Shown in pieces: positions 29,302 through 38,381 of a stretch of 64,000 bases of DNA. This DNA is from Citrobacter telavivensis (lineage in GTDB: Bacteria > Pseudomonadota > Gammaproteobacteria > Enterobacterales > Enterobacteriaceae), in the NCBI GenBank assembly GCA_009363175.1, contig CP045205.1, forward strand, positions 3,348,001 through 3,412,000, written 5' to 3'. Below the pieces are notes generated by a model. It was given only the letters and a program-made list of their open reading frames with translations, searched no databases and had not been told where the DNA came from. Made by a program: the position numbers and the translations under genes. The number at the start of each line of letters is the position of its first letter. The first letter of the stretch is position 1.

Positions 29302-30114
29302 TCAGTTATTCACCGGGATGACCGCGCCTTTGTATTTGGTGCGGATCCAGTCCTGAATCTCTTTTGAGTGCAGGACGTCAACCAGCGCGACAATATCCTT
29401 TTTCTTCTCATCGCCACGATGAACGGTAATGATGTTGGCATATGGGTTGTTCTCACCGCTTTCCACGGCGATCGGATCGTGTACCGGATCCAGACCGGCG
29501 TCGATGGCGTAGTTGGCGTTAATCACCACCGCATCACCTTCATCGTTGTTGTACATCTGCGGCAGCAGCGCGGCTTCAACGTTAGGCAGGAACTTCAGCT
29601 TCTTCGGGTTTTCCACGATGTCGCTGATACGCGCGCTGACTTTATCCACGCCCGGCTTCAGTTTAATCACGCCCTCTTTCTCGAAGATAGACAGGATGCG
29701 CCCTTCTTCCGACACCGCATCACGCATGATGATTTTGCCGCCTTCCGGCAGATCCTTCAGCGATTTGACCTTTTTCGAATAAATGCCGATAGGTTCAATG
29801 TGGATTGCCCCCGCACTGACGAAATCGTAGGTTTTATCCCCGGCATGATCTTTCAGCACGCTGTTCAGATAGGGAATATGCTGGAAGTAGTTGGCGTCAA
29901 TTTCACGGCCCGCCAGCGCGGTGTTTGGCAGGATGTAGTCCTGGAACGGTTTAATCTCCAGATCGATCCCCTGTTTCGCCAGAATCGGTTTGGCCTGCTC
30001 AAGAATTTCGGCATGCGGCACGTTGGACGCGCCCACGGTCAGCGTGTCCGCCCAGGAGGCGAAGCTCAGGGCACTTAAGGTGGCTGCTGCGAGAAGTGTC
30101 AGTGATTTTTTCAT
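29302..30114 (-). CDS. MetQ/NlpA-family substrate-binding protein
   Basis: A 270-residue periplasmic binding protein of the methionine-type uptake family. The signal peptide ends at SFASWADTLTVG. The usual lipobox cysteine of E. coli MetQ is absent, so it is probably soluble or cleaved by signal peptidase I. Family features are VGASNVPHAEILEQAKPIL, FQDYILPNTALAGREIDANY (about 58-77) and EAALLPQMY. It probably binds methionine or a related compound. It is the last gene of a three-gene operon with metI- and metN-like genes, and is additional to the usual metNIQ copy expected elsewhere in the genome. Confidence 0.85.
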   Translation of the reverse strand: MKKSLTLLAAATLSALSFASWADTLTVGASNVPHAEILEQAKPILAKQGIDLEIKPFQDYILPNTALAGREIDANYFQHIPYLNSVLKDHAGDKTYDFVSAGAIHIEPIGIYSKKVKSLKDLPEGGKIIMRDAVSEEGRILSIFEKEGVIKLKPGVDKVSARISDIVENPKKLKFLPNVEAALLPQMYNNDEGDAVVINANYAIDAGLDPVHDPIAVESGENNPYANIITVHRGDEKKKDIVALVDVLHSKEIQDWIRTKYKGAVIPVNN

Positions 30115-30135
30115 AATAATGGTTTCCGTATTTTA

Positions 30136-30804
30136 TTAGCGTTTATCTAACAGAGAAGTGATCACATCGCCGCAGAACTGGATAATGAAGACAATAACCA
30201 GAATGGTCACCGTCGCCACCAGCGTGACGTCGTTGTGGTTGCGCTGGAATCCTTCCAGATAAGCCAGATTCCCTAAACCACCTGCCCCGATCACCCCGGC
30301 CATCGCGCTGTAACTGACCAGCGCAATCAGCGTCACGGTGATACCGGACACCAGAGCGGGTGACGATTCAGGTAACAAAACCCGAAAAATTAAGGTGTTG
30401 AGACGAGCGCCCATAGAACGCGTCGCTTCAATGACGCCCTTATCCACTTCACGCAGGGCTATCTCAACCAGACGTGCATAGAATGGCGCAGCACCGACAA
30501 TCAGCGCCGGTAATGCGGCGTTGGCGCCAAGAATGGTGCCGACCAGCGCTTTGGTAAACGGGATCAGCAGGACTATCAAAATGATGAACGGGATCGAGCG
30601 GAAAATGTTCACCACCAGAGAAATGCCGCTGTACAGCGCGCGGTTCTGGAACAGTCCACCGCGGGCGGTCAGGAACAGCGCCAGTCCGAGGATGATACCG
30701 AGCACAAAGGTGGCGACGCCGGAGAGCGCGGTCATATAGAGCGTCTCCTGGGTGGCCGCAAAAAGTTGATCCCATTTCAGATGGGGAAACAGTTCCTCAG
30801 CCAT
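30136..30804 (-). CDS. MetI-type ABC transporter permease
   Basis: A 222-residue inner-membrane protein with about five helices. The coupling loop EVDKGVIEATRSMGARLNTL is followed by LLPESSPALVSG. The motif AGVIGAGGLGNLAY is shared with E. coli MetI. It overlaps the metN-like gene by eight bases. Confidence 0.88.
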   Translation of the reverse strand: MAEELFPHLKWDQLFAATQETLYMTALSGVATFVLGIILGLALFLTARGGLFQNRALYSGISLVVNIFRSIPFIILIVLLIPFTKALVGTILGANAALPALIVGAAPFYARLVEIALREVDKGVIEATRSMGARLNTLIFRVLLPESSPALVSGITVTLIALVSYSAMAGVIGAGGLGNLAYLEGFQRNHNDVTLVATVTILVIVFIIQFCGDVITSLLDKR

Positions 30805-31819
30805 GTTGAATCACCTCACCGTCAATGCCGCTTTTTTGCAGGTCGTCCAGAATGTTATTGAGTTGCTCTTGTGAAGCCACCACGTGCAGCCACAGCTGAC
30901 CGAACACGCCGTGCGCCGTCTGGGTCATTTTGCCGTGCAGGATATTTAATGGCAGGCCGTAGCGAAGCGTGAGTTCACCGACGATCGGCTGATGCGTATT
31001 GTGACCCGTAAACGTTAACTTAATCACCGTGCCGCCCAGTTCGCGCGCCAGCTGCAAATCAAATGCCTCTTCGTCGGCATACTGCCCCACCTGGCGGACA
31101 AACTGGCGGGTAATCGGCTGTTGCGGATGGGTGAAAACGCTCAACACGTCGCCTTCTTCCACTACCTGACCGTTTTCCATCACCGCCACGCGATCGCAGA
31201 TTTTGCGCACCACATGCATTTCATGGGTGATCAGCACGATCGTCAGTTGGAAGCGACGATTAATGTCGAGCAGCAGTTCAAGAATTTGATCGGTCGTCTG
31301 GGGATCCAGCGCTGATGTGGCTTCGTCACACAGCAACACATCCGGGCTGTTCGCCAGCGCACGCGCAATCCCCACGCGCTGTTTTTGTCCGCCGCTCAAC
31401 TGTGACGGATACGCATTTTCGCGCCCCGTCAGCCCCACCAGCTCAATCAGTTCCGCCACGCGCGCCTGAATTTTCGCCTTCGGCGCGCCAGCGATTTGCA
31501 TGGAAAAGGCGATGTTTTCGCGCACGGTGCGCGACCACAGCAGATTGAAATGCTGAAATACCATACTGATTTTCAGGCGCGCCTGGCGCAGCGATTCGCC
31601 GCGGGCGGCGGAAATCTCGTGACCGTTGATGGTCACGCTGCCCGCCGTCGGCTTTTCCAGCCCGTTAAGCAGACGAATCAGGGTGCTTTTCCCGGCACCG
31701 CTGTAGCCAATGATCCCGTAAATCTGCCCCTGCTCCACGGTCAAATTGACGTTATCAACCGCGGTAATGGATAGCCGGCCTGGCGTAAACACTTTTGTAA
31801 TATTTTTCAGGACAATCAT
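30797..31819 (-). CDS. MetN-type ABC transporter ATPase with NIL domain
   Basis: A 340-residue ATPase, first gene of the operon. Walker A is GYSGAGKST (about 38-46), the signature is LSGGQKQRVGIARAL, and Walker B is VLLCDEATSALD. The C-terminal 90 residues form the NIL (ACT-like) domain, which in MetN binds methionine and shuts down transport. Its presence favours methionine or a close analogue as substrate. A weak MetJ-like operator lies upstream. Confidence 0.88.
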   Translation of the reverse strand: MIVLKNITKVFTPGRLSITAVDNVNLTVEQGQIYGIIGYSGAGKSTLIRLLNGLEKPTAGSVTINGHEISAARGESLRQARLKISMVFQHFNLLWSRTVRENIAFSMQIAGAPKAKIQARVAELIELVGLTGRENAYPSQLSGGQKQRVGIARALANSPDVLLCDEATSALDPQTTDQILELLLDINRRFQLTIVLITHEMHVVRKICDRVAVMENGQVVEEGDVLSVFTHPQQPITRQFVRQVGQYADEEAFDLQLARELGGTVIKLTFTGHNTHQPIVGELTLRYGLPLNILHGKMTQTAHGVFGQLWLHVVASQEQLNNILDDLQKSGIDGEVIQHG

Positions 31820-31883
31820 GTCGTTTGGGTATCCGCTGCTGCTTATTGTTATCCTGCCAGCGCTTTCAGCTATTTAGCAGTAT

Positions 31884-31899
31884 GGATGTCCAAACGAGT
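31884..31899 (-). promoter_or_regulatory. Possible MetJ operator upstream of the metN-like gene
   Basis: On the minus strand ACTCGTTTGGACATCC forms two adjacent 8-mers related to AGACGTCT, matching it at about 5 and 6 of 8 positions. It sits 65-80 bp upstream of the gene start. This is weaker than known MetJ sites, so the call is tentative. Confidence 0.35.
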
Positions 31900-32077
31900 G
31901 TAATCAGGGTGATTTAGATTTGAAATGATTTAAAAGTCATTTGATATAACGCTAAGGAATAAGTCTGGTTGCGCAACAGTGCCTGGTTTTTGCGTTTGCG
32001 CAATTGGCAGACACGACTTGTTTAATAACAATTTGTTGTGTAACTGCCTGGATGTATTCTGAAACACTGTTTCCATT

Positions 32078-32135
32078 TTCCTTTTGCGTAAATTTCAGCG
32101 TATAATGCGTGACAATTGTCACTTGAATGGTTTCA
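32078..32135 (+). promoter_or_regulatory. pykF promoter and Cra (FruR) site
   Basis: TATAAT at 32101-32106 is a consensus -10; a weak -35 (TTCCTT, 32078-32083) lies 17 bp before it. TGAATGGTTTCA at 32124-32135 closely resembles the Cra consensus TGAAWCGNTTCA and lies just downstream of the start, where repression is expected. E. coli pykF is Cra-repressed. The leader to the ATG is about 230 nt. The rest of 31820-32342 shows no gene. Confidence 0.7.
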
Positions 32136-32342
32136 GCACATTGACCTGTCATACTCAGAGACTACAAAACGTCCCTTTTTGTCGGGCTGAAATACGAGCA
32201 CACATTCCTCTGCACGCTCTATCGATGTCACCTATCCTTAGTGCGAGGCATCACAACTTTCGTAATACAGGTTTAACTTCCAGGCAGGGCGTCCCGGAAG
32301 TCGGCTTTCCATATCCTTCTCAACTTAAAGACTAAGACTGTC

Positions 32343-33755
32343 ATGAAAAAGACGAAAATTGTTTGCACCATCGGTCCGAAAACCGAATCTGAAGAGATGT
32401 TAACCAAAATGCTGGACGCGGGCATGAACGTCATGCGTCTGAACTTCTCTCACGGTGATTATGCAGAACACGGTCAGCGTATCCAGAACCTGCGCAACGT
32501 GATGAGTAAAACCGGCAAAAAAGCCGCAATCCTGCTCGACACCAAAGGTCCGGAAATCCGTACCATTAAACTGGAAGGCGGCAACGACGTTTCCCTGAAA
32601 GCAGGTCAAACTTTTACGTTCACCACGGACAAATCCGTCGTTGGTAACAACGAAATCGTGGCGGTCACCTACGAAGGTTTCACCTCCGATCTGTCTGTTG
32701 GTAACACCGTACTGGTCGACGATGGTCTGATCGGTATGGAAGTCACCGCGATCGAAGGCAACAAAGTGATCTGTAAAGTGCTGAACAATGGCGACCTCGG
32801 CGAAAACAAAGGCGTTAACCTGCCTGGCGTCTCTATCGCCCTGCCGGCGCTGGCTGAAAAAGACAAACAGGATCTGATTTTTGGTTGCGAACAAGGCGTT
32901 GACTTTGTTGCGGCGTCCTTTATCCGTAAGCGCTCTGACGTAGTTGAAATCCGTGAGCATCTGAAAGCGCACGGCGGCGAGAAGATCCAGATCATCTCCA
33001 AAATTGAAAACCAGGAAGGCCTGAACAACTTCGACGAAATCCTCGAAGCGTCTGACGGTATCATGGTCGCGCGTGGCGACCTTGGCGTTGAAATCCCGGT
33101 TGAAGAAGTTATCTTCGCGCAGAAGATGATGATCGAAAAATGTATCCGCGCGCGTAAAGTCGTTATCACGGCTACGCAGATGCTGGATTCAATGATCAAA
33201 AACCCGCGTCCGACTCGTGCTGAAGCAGGCGACGTGGCGAACGCCATCCTCGATGGCACCGATGCGGTTATGCTGTCTGGCGAATCCGCAAAAGGCAAAT
33301 ACCCGCTGGAAGCCGTCACCATTATGGCGACCATCTGTGAACGCACCGACCGCGTGATGACCAGCCGTCTGGACTTCAACAACGACAGCCGCAAACTGCG
33401 CATCACCGAAGCCGTCTGCCGCGGTGCAGTGGAAACGGCTGAAAAACTGGAAGCGCCGCTGATCGTCGTTGCTACTCAGGGCGGTAAATCTGCTCGCGCA
33501 GTCCGTAAATACTTCCCGGACGCGACTATTCTCGCACTGACCACCAACGAAGTGACTGCTCGTCAGCTGGTACTGTGCAAAGGCGTTGTGCCTCATCTGG
33601 TGAAAGAAATCGCCTCTACCGATGATTTCTACCGTCTGGGTAAAGACGTTGCTCAACAGAGCGGTCTGGCGCAGAAAGGCGACGTTGTGGTGATGGTTTC
33701 CGGTGCTCTGGTACCGAGCGGCACCACTAACACGGCATCTGTTCACGTACTGTAA
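32343..33755 (+). CDS. pykF: Pyruvate kinase I (fructose-1,6-bisphosphate activated)
   Basis: Converts phosphoenolpyruvate and ADP to pyruvate and ATP, the last step of glycolysis, in the cytosol. The 470 residues match the E. coli enzyme. The N-terminal start MKKTKIVCTIGPKTES, the substrate site RLNFSHGDY, the signature IMVARGDLGVEIP and the C-terminal effector domain (VSGALVPSGTTN) are all present. Codon use is strongly biased, as expected for a highly expressed gene. A strong terminator follows. Confidence 0.99.
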   Translation: MKKTKIVCTIGPKTESEEMLTKMLDAGMNVMRLNFSHGDYAEHGQRIQNLRNVMSKTGKKAAILLDTKGPEIRTIKLEGGNDVSLKAGQTFTFTTDKSVVGNNEIVAVTYEGFTSDLSVGNTVLVDDGLIGMEVTAIEGNKVICKVLNNGDLGENKGVNLPGVSIALPALAEKDKQDLIFGCEQGVDFVAASFIRKRSDVVEIREHLKAHGGEKIQIISKIENQEGLNNFDEILEASDGIMVARGDLGVEIPVEEVIFAQKMMIEKCIRARKVVITATQMLDSMIKNPRPTRAEAGDVANAILDGTDAVMLSGESAKGKYPLEAVTIMATICERTDRVMTSRLDFNNDSRKLRITEAVCRGAVETAEKLEAPLIVVATQGGKSARAVRKYFPDATILALTTNEVTARQLVLCKGVVPHLVKEIASTDDFYRLGKDVAQQSGLAQKGDVVVMVSGALVPSGTTNTASVHVL

Positions 33756-33781
33756 TAATTCCCGTGTGAATTAATTCGATT

Positions 33782-33808
33782 AAAAAAGCGCCCTCGTGGC
33801 GCTTTTTT
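33782..33808 (+). terminator. Intrinsic terminator of pykF
   Basis: AAAAAAGCGCC, loop CTCGT, GGCGC and then a run of seven T. A textbook Rho-independent terminator 27 bp after the stop codon. Confidence 0.95.
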
Positions 33809-33989
33809 TATTTTTCCAATAGCTACTATTAATAAAAAAGCAAATCGGATTGAGCTATCTAATTACAGATTATCTAAGACGAATCCGATGGAAGCCGCCT
33901 GTTTTCACTCAGTTTTTTAGCCGTTTTTGCACATTTCGATGCTTCTTTGAGCGAACGATCAAAAATAAGCGCCTTCTCATCAAAAAAAT

Positions 33990-34028
33990 ATTCTCAACAT
34001 AAAAAACTTTGTGTAATACTTGTAACGC
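33990..34028 (+). promoter_or_regulatory. lpp promoter
   Basis: The stretch before lpp is almost identical to the E. coli lpp control region, with an AT-rich upstream part and the -10 TAATACT at 34014-34020. The leader is short and has GAGGGT before the ATG. It drives one of the most abundant mRNAs in the cell. The 33809-33989 stretch is AT-rich and otherwise empty. Confidence 0.8.
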
Positions 34029-34064
34029 TACATGGAGATTAACTCAATCTAGAGGGTATTAATA

Positions 34065-34301
34065 ATGAATCGTACTAAACTGGTACTGGGCGCGGTAATC
34101 CTGGGTTCTACTCTGCTGGCTGGTTGCTCCAGCAACGCTAAAATCGATCAGCTGTCTTCTGACGTTCAGACTCTGAACGCTAAAGTTGACCAGCTGAGCA
34201 ACGACGTGAACGCAATGCGTTCCGACGTTCAGGCTGCTAAAGACGACGCAGCTCGCGCTAACCAGCGTCTGGACAACCAGGCTACTAAATACCGTAAGTA
34301 A
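34065..34301 (+). CDS. lpp: Major outer membrane (Braun) lipoprotein
   Basis: A 78-residue precursor. The signal peptide ends with the lipobox LLAGC, giving Cys21 as the lipidated residue of the 58-residue mature protein. A heptad coiled coil (KIDQLSSDVQTLNAKVDQLS and on) forms the trimer, and the C-terminal YRK ends in the lysine linked to peptidoglycan. Only one copy is present; Salmonella has two in tandem here. The neighbouring ldtE encodes a transpeptidase of the class that attaches Lpp or cross-links peptidoglycan. Confidence 0.99.
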   Translation: MNRTKLVLGAVILGSTLLAGCSSNAKIDQLSSDVQTLNAKVDQLSNDVNAMRSDVQAAKDDAARANQRLDNQATKYRK

Positions 34302-34319
34302 TAGTACCTGTGTAATAGA

Positions 34320-34348
34320 AATGGCGCACATTGTGCGCCATTTTTTTT
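34320..34348 (+). terminator. Intrinsic terminator of lpp
   Basis: AATGGCGCACA/TGTGCGCCATT stem followed by eight T. Very strong Rho-independent terminator. Confidence 0.95.
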
Positions 34349-34369
34349 GCCTCTCGTTTTAGCTTCCCA

Positions 34370-35365
34370 CTACTGCGTCTGCATCTCTTCCTGTACTGAA
34401 CCGTTCTGCGCTGACTGAACAGCCGGTGTTGCCACAACGGCTGGCGTTTGCCCGGCGGACACGGCCACCGGATATCCCGCCCGGCGATACAGCGCTTTCT
34501 CTACCAGACCGTCATCCACCTCTTTCGTCGCCTTAAACTGGCTGAACCCAGCTGGCAGCACATACGGCATCGTCTGCACGTTTTGCTCTTCTTCCGGCGA
34601 CAGCGGTCGATGAACCTCAACGTAGCGCAGGCCGTTCGGCTCTACGGAATATTTCACCGGCTCGTTAATCACTTTCACCGGCGTTCCCGGTCTGACCTGA
34701 GTGAACAGCGCTTTGATGTCCGGGGCGTTCATCCGGATACACCCTGAACTGACGCGCAGACCGACGCTGTCAGGCTGGCTGGTGCCATGAATGAGATACT
34801 CGCCATTACCGTGCGCCAGACGCAGTGCAAAGAGCCCCAGCGGGTTATTGGGTCCAGCGGGGACCACCGGCGGTAACGTAACGCCACGCTCCAGAGAGCG
34901 CTTACGAATGCCTGCTGTCGGCGTCCAGGTGGGATTTGGGATTTTCTGCCCAACGCGGGTTTCCATCACCGGCGTTTCCAGTCCCTGCAAGCCGATACCG
35001 ATCGGATACACCTGGACGATATTTTCTCCAGGCGGATAGTAATACAGCCGCAGCTCAGCCAGATTGACAATAATACCTTCACGCGGCGCATCGGGCAGCA
35101 GAAGCTGTGACGGGATCGTGACCAGCGTGCCCGGCTTTGGCACAGGAGCAATGGTATTATTCGCCTCCAGAATGAGCATGGCGGCAGTATCAAAACGACG
35201 GGCAATCGCCTGAAGGTTTTTATCGCCTTCCTGCACCGTGTACGTTTGATTCTGCCCAACAAGACGACTGCCTGCTGGCGGTAAGGGATAATCTACCGCC
35301 CAGGCGGCCGGTAAGGCGCTGTAAGCGCCGATAAGCATTAGAGTAATAAGAGACGCGCGTTTCAT
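34370..35365 (-). CDS. ldtE: L,D-transpeptidase LdtE (YnhG)
   Basis: A 331-residue periplasmic enzyme making 3-3 (mDAP-mDAP) cross-links in peptidoglycan. The ATG at 35365 (MKRASLITL) is chosen over a TTG two codons earlier because GGAGG sits at the right distance. A signal peptide ends near AAWAVDYP. A LysM domain at about 41-85 (TYTVQEGDKNLQAIARRF) binds the wall. The YkuD catalytic motif HGTSQPDSVG..RVSSGCIRMNAPD contains the active-site cysteine (near 213). Convergent with lpp. Confidence 0.95.
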   Translation of the reverse strand: MKRASLITLMLIGAYSALPAAWAVDYPLPPAGSRLVGQNQTYTVQEGDKNLQAIARRFDTAAMLILEANNTIAPVPKPGTLVTIPSQLLLPDAPREGIIVNLAELRLYYYPPGENIVQVYPIGIGLQGLETPVMETRVGQKIPNPTWTPTAGIRKRSLERGVTLPPVVPAGPNNPLGLFALRLAHGNGEYLIHGTSQPDSVGLRVSSGCIRMNAPDIKALFTQVRPGTPVKVINEPVKYSVEPNGLRYVEVHRPLSPEEEQNVQTMPYVLPAGFSQFKATKEVDDGLVEKALYRRAGYPVAVSAGQTPAVVATPAVQSAQNGSVQEEMQTQ

Positions 35366-35463
35366 ACCCAACCTCCTGTATTCACTGGCATGGCCAGAAT
35401 GCTGATAATCCTGTAAGACAGCCTGGCTGCCTTACCTAACAGGATGAAAGCTGTCTATTGAGT

Positions 35464-35880
35464 TTAGCTAAGAGTTGCTGCTTTGGTACGGATCGCGCGA
35501 ATCATCGCTTCCAGACCCTGTGAACGAGACGGGGTGAGATGCTGCGCGAGCGCCATTTGTTCAAACCACGGTCGCACATCAAAATTCACGATATCCTGAG
35601 CCGTCATCTGGTGATACAGAATGAAGACGACCGCAATCAGTCCTTTCACAATGGCAGCATCACTGTCGCCCTGCAGTTCAATAACGCCTTGCGCATTCTG
35701 GCGCATCACTATCCAGACCTGACTCTGACATCCCTGAATCGTATTTTCAGGGCAGCGATCCGCGGCGGATATCTCCGGCAGTCGCTGTCCCAGTTCAATG
35801 ATGTACAGATACTTCTCTTCCCAATTAGCGCAACGCTGAAAATTACGCAACAATTTTTCTTTATCCGGCAGCGCGGCCAT
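35464..35880 (-). CDS. sufE: SufE, sulfur acceptor
   Basis: 138 residues, as in E. coli. Accepts persulfide sulfur from SufS on the cysteine in ENTIQGCQSQVW (about Cys51) and passes it to SufB. Last gene of the sufABCDSE operon, 12 bp after sufS. Confidence 0.97.
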   Translation of the reverse strand: MAALPDKEKLLRNFQRCANWEEKYLYIIELGQRLPEISAADRCPENTIQGCQSQVWIVMRQNAQGVIELQGDSDAAIVKGLIAVVFILYHQMTAQDIVNFDVRPWFEQMALAQHLTPSRSQGLEAMIRAIRTKAATLS

Positions 35881-35892
35881 AGTGCCTCCCTG

Positions 35893-37113
35893 TTATCCCA
35901 GTAAGCGATGAATACGTTGCAACCCCGTCACCAGGCGATCCACTTCTTCATGGGTGTTATACATTGCCAGCGACGCCCGACACATGGCCGGCACCTGATA
36001 AAATGCCATCAGCGGCATTGCGCAGTGGTGTCCGGTCCGCACGGCGATCCCGTAATTATCGAGAAAGCTGCCGACGTCATAAGCGTGATGTTTCCCGAGA
36101 TTAAAGGCAATCACGCCAAGCCGGTCAGTCGGACCATACAGCGTGAGATCCGGCACCGTCGTCAGTTGCTCCAGCGCATAGTGCATCAGGTTCTGTTCGT
36201 ACTCGCCAATCGCCTCCAGCCCCAGCGCTGAAACATATTCCAGCGCCGCACCAAAACCGATAATTCCGCCGGTATTCGGCGTCCCCGCTTCGAAGCGCCA
36301 CGGCGCTTTCGTCCAGGTGGTGCCCTGCGTCAGGCTGACAGTGGCGATCATCGACCCTCCCCCTTCCCACGGCGGCATCTGTTGCAACAACGCCTCTTTG
36401 ACGTAGAGCACGCCAATACCGGTCGGACCATACAGCTTGTGGCCCGAGAAGACGTAAAAATCGCAGTCCAGCGCCTGAACGTCTACCGGGTGGTGCATCA
36501 CCGCCTGCGCACCGTCCACCAGCACCTTCGCGCCATGCTGATGCGCCAGCGCGGTCATTTCGGCGATCGGGTTTTCAGTGCCCAGCACGTTTGAGACGTG
36601 AGTGATCGCCAGCAGTCGGGTTTTCTCATCAAACAGGGTGGGCAGGACTTCCTGTTGCAATGTGCCGTCGGCGTTCAGCGGGATCACCCGCAGCTCGGCC
36701 CCCACGCGCGCGCACAGCATCTGCCACGGCACAATGTTGGCATGGTGCTCCATCTCACTGATGATGATGTTATCGCCCGCATGCACGTTCTCTGGTCCCC
36801 AACTGTTGGCGACCAGGTTAATGCCCTCCGTCGTACCACGCACAAACACCAGTTCTTCCGCCGAGCGCGCGTTAATAAACAGCGATGCCAGCTTACGCAC
36901 GTTTTCCATTTTTTCGGTCGCCTGGGCGCTGAGGGTGTGGATCCCCCGATGCACCGCCGCATAGCCGTGACGATAAAACTCGGCTTCTGCGTCAATCACC
37001 TGCGCCGGTTTTTGTGCGCTGGCGGCGCTGTCAAGATACGCCAGCGGCAGGCCGTTCACTTCACGCGTGAGGATGGGGAAATCCGCACGCACCTTGTCGA
37101 TGGGAAATGTCAT
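35893..37113 (-). CDS. sufS: SufS, cysteine desulfurase
   Basis: A 406-residue PLP enzyme that removes sulfur from cysteine for Fe-S cluster assembly. The PLP lysine is in YVFSGHKLYGPTG (about 226) and the persulfide cysteine in VRTGHHCAMPLM (about 364). It overlaps sufD by four bases. Confidence 0.98.
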   Translation of the reverse strand: MTFPIDKVRADFPILTREVNGLPLAYLDSAASAQKPAQVIDAEAEFYRHGYAAVHRGIHTLSAQATEKMENVRKLASLFINARSAEELVFVRGTTEGINLVANSWGPENVHAGDNIIISEMEHHANIVPWQMLCARVGAELRVIPLNADGTLQQEVLPTLFDEKTRLLAITHVSNVLGTENPIAEMTALAHQHGAKVLVDGAQAVMHHPVDVQALDCDFYVFSGHKLYGPTGIGVLYVKEALLQQMPPWEGGGSMIATVSLTQGTTWTKAPWRFEAGTPNTGGIIGFGAALEYVSALGLEAIGEYEQNLMHYALEQLTTVPDLTLYGPTDRLGVIAFNLGKHHAYDVGSFLDNYGIAVRTGHHCAMPLMAFYQVPAMCRASLAMYNTHEEVDRLVTGLQRIHRLLG

Positions 37114-38381
37114 GCTACGCCTCCCGGCAGACGCTGACCGATCCGCGCCAGCACCTGGTGTTTCAGTACCTCGTCGCTCAACGCTTCCGTCAGTTCTGCG
37201 GCAAAGGCATAAAGGATCATCTGCTGCGCATCCCGCTGAGCTATCCCGCGCGAACGCAGGTAGAACATCTGCTCATCGTCAATGCGCCCTATCGTCGCTC
37301 CGTGGCTGCACTTCACGTCATCGGCGTAAATCTCCAGTTGTGGTTTGGTATCCACCTCCGCGAGCTTTCCGAGCAGCAGGTTGTTGTTCGTCATCTGCCC
37401 GTCCGTTTTGATCGCGTGTTGGGCAACGTTAATCAGCCCGTTAAACACCGCACGGCCCTTATCGCTGACGATCGTTTTATGCAGTTGTCGGCTGTTGCAG
37501 TAGCCTTTGTTGTGCTCAAGCCAGGTGCGGGTATCGCAGACCTCATTTTTCACCGGCATCGCCAGGCTGTTGATCCTGAGCGTCGTGTTCTCTCCGTTCA
37601 GTTGAGTACTGGTGTTATGACGCAGCACCGCATCGCCAAGCAGAAAACTGTGGCTGTGGGCCGAGGCATCCGCCGCCAGCAAAATATCGTTATGGGCGAA
37701 GTGATGGCTGAGCGGATTTTCAAACACCAGCTTGATGTGACGCAAGTGCGCGTTTGCCGCCACGTTCATGGTCAGGCGCGCGCCGGTGAAATGTCGGGCA
37801 TCGTTCAGACTGACGTAATGTTCGATGATCGTCGCCTCCGCGCCTTCCGCCAGCTCAAGGTGATGGCGATAGTGCGCCGTGTTTACTTCCTCAGCGGATA
37901 CGCCCTGGGTGATGTGCATCAGCACCAGCGGTTTTACCGGGCGCTGATTACGCTTAACGCGGATATGCGTTACGCCGCGCGCCAGGCCTTCAGTAAGATG
38001 CAAAAACACCTCTGGCTGTACCGCAGCCGGCAGGGTCTGGCGTTCATCGTTGATCGCCACCTCAAAGCCGCTGTTTTCCCAGTTGTCGCTAAGCGCCGGG
38101 CTGAACTGACCGTCAACAAACACCAGCCGCAGCGCCTCAACGTTGAGCGCTAACGCGTCGCGCTGCGCCGGGGTAACATCGGCGTTACGACTGACAAACA
38201 GACTGTTGGTGAGGCCTTCCAGCGGCGTATATTTCCAGTTCTCATGCTTGCGCGTCGGCAGCCCCAGGCGCAGAACCTGCTGGAGATGCTGTTGCGCCTG
38301 CTGTGAGCGCGTCTCGCCCTGCGCTTCAAACAGATGATGCCATTGTTGCAGCGCATTACTGCTGTTCGGTAAGCCAGCCAT
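37110..38381 (-). CDS. sufD: SufD, Fe-S scaffold subunit
   Basis: 423 residues, the E. coli length. It forms the SufBC2D scaffold through a right-handed beta-helix (about 150-350), with C-terminal CSHGATIGRIDDEQMFYLRSR shared with SufB. Required for iron entry into the complex. It overlaps sufC by 26 bp, which implies coupled translation. Confidence 0.98.
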   Translation of the reverse strand: MAGLPNSSNALQQWHHLFEAQGETRSQQAQQHLQQVLRLGLPTRKHENWKYTPLEGLTNSLFVSRNADVTPAQRDALALNVEALRLVFVDGQFSPALSDNWENSGFEVAINDERQTLPAAVQPEVFLHLTEGLARGVTHIRVKRNQRPVKPLVLMHITQGVSAEEVNTAHYRHHLELAEGAEATIIEHYVSLNDARHFTGARLTMNVAANAHLRHIKLVFENPLSHHFAHNDILLAADASAHSHSFLLGDAVLRHNTSTQLNGENTTLRINSLAMPVKNEVCDTRTWLEHNKGYCNSRQLHKTIVSDKGRAVFNGLINVAQHAIKTDGQMTNNNLLLGKLAEVDTKPQLEIYADDVKCSHGATIGRIDDEQMFYLRSRGIAQRDAQQMILYAFAAELTEALSDEVLKHQVLARIGQRLPGGVA

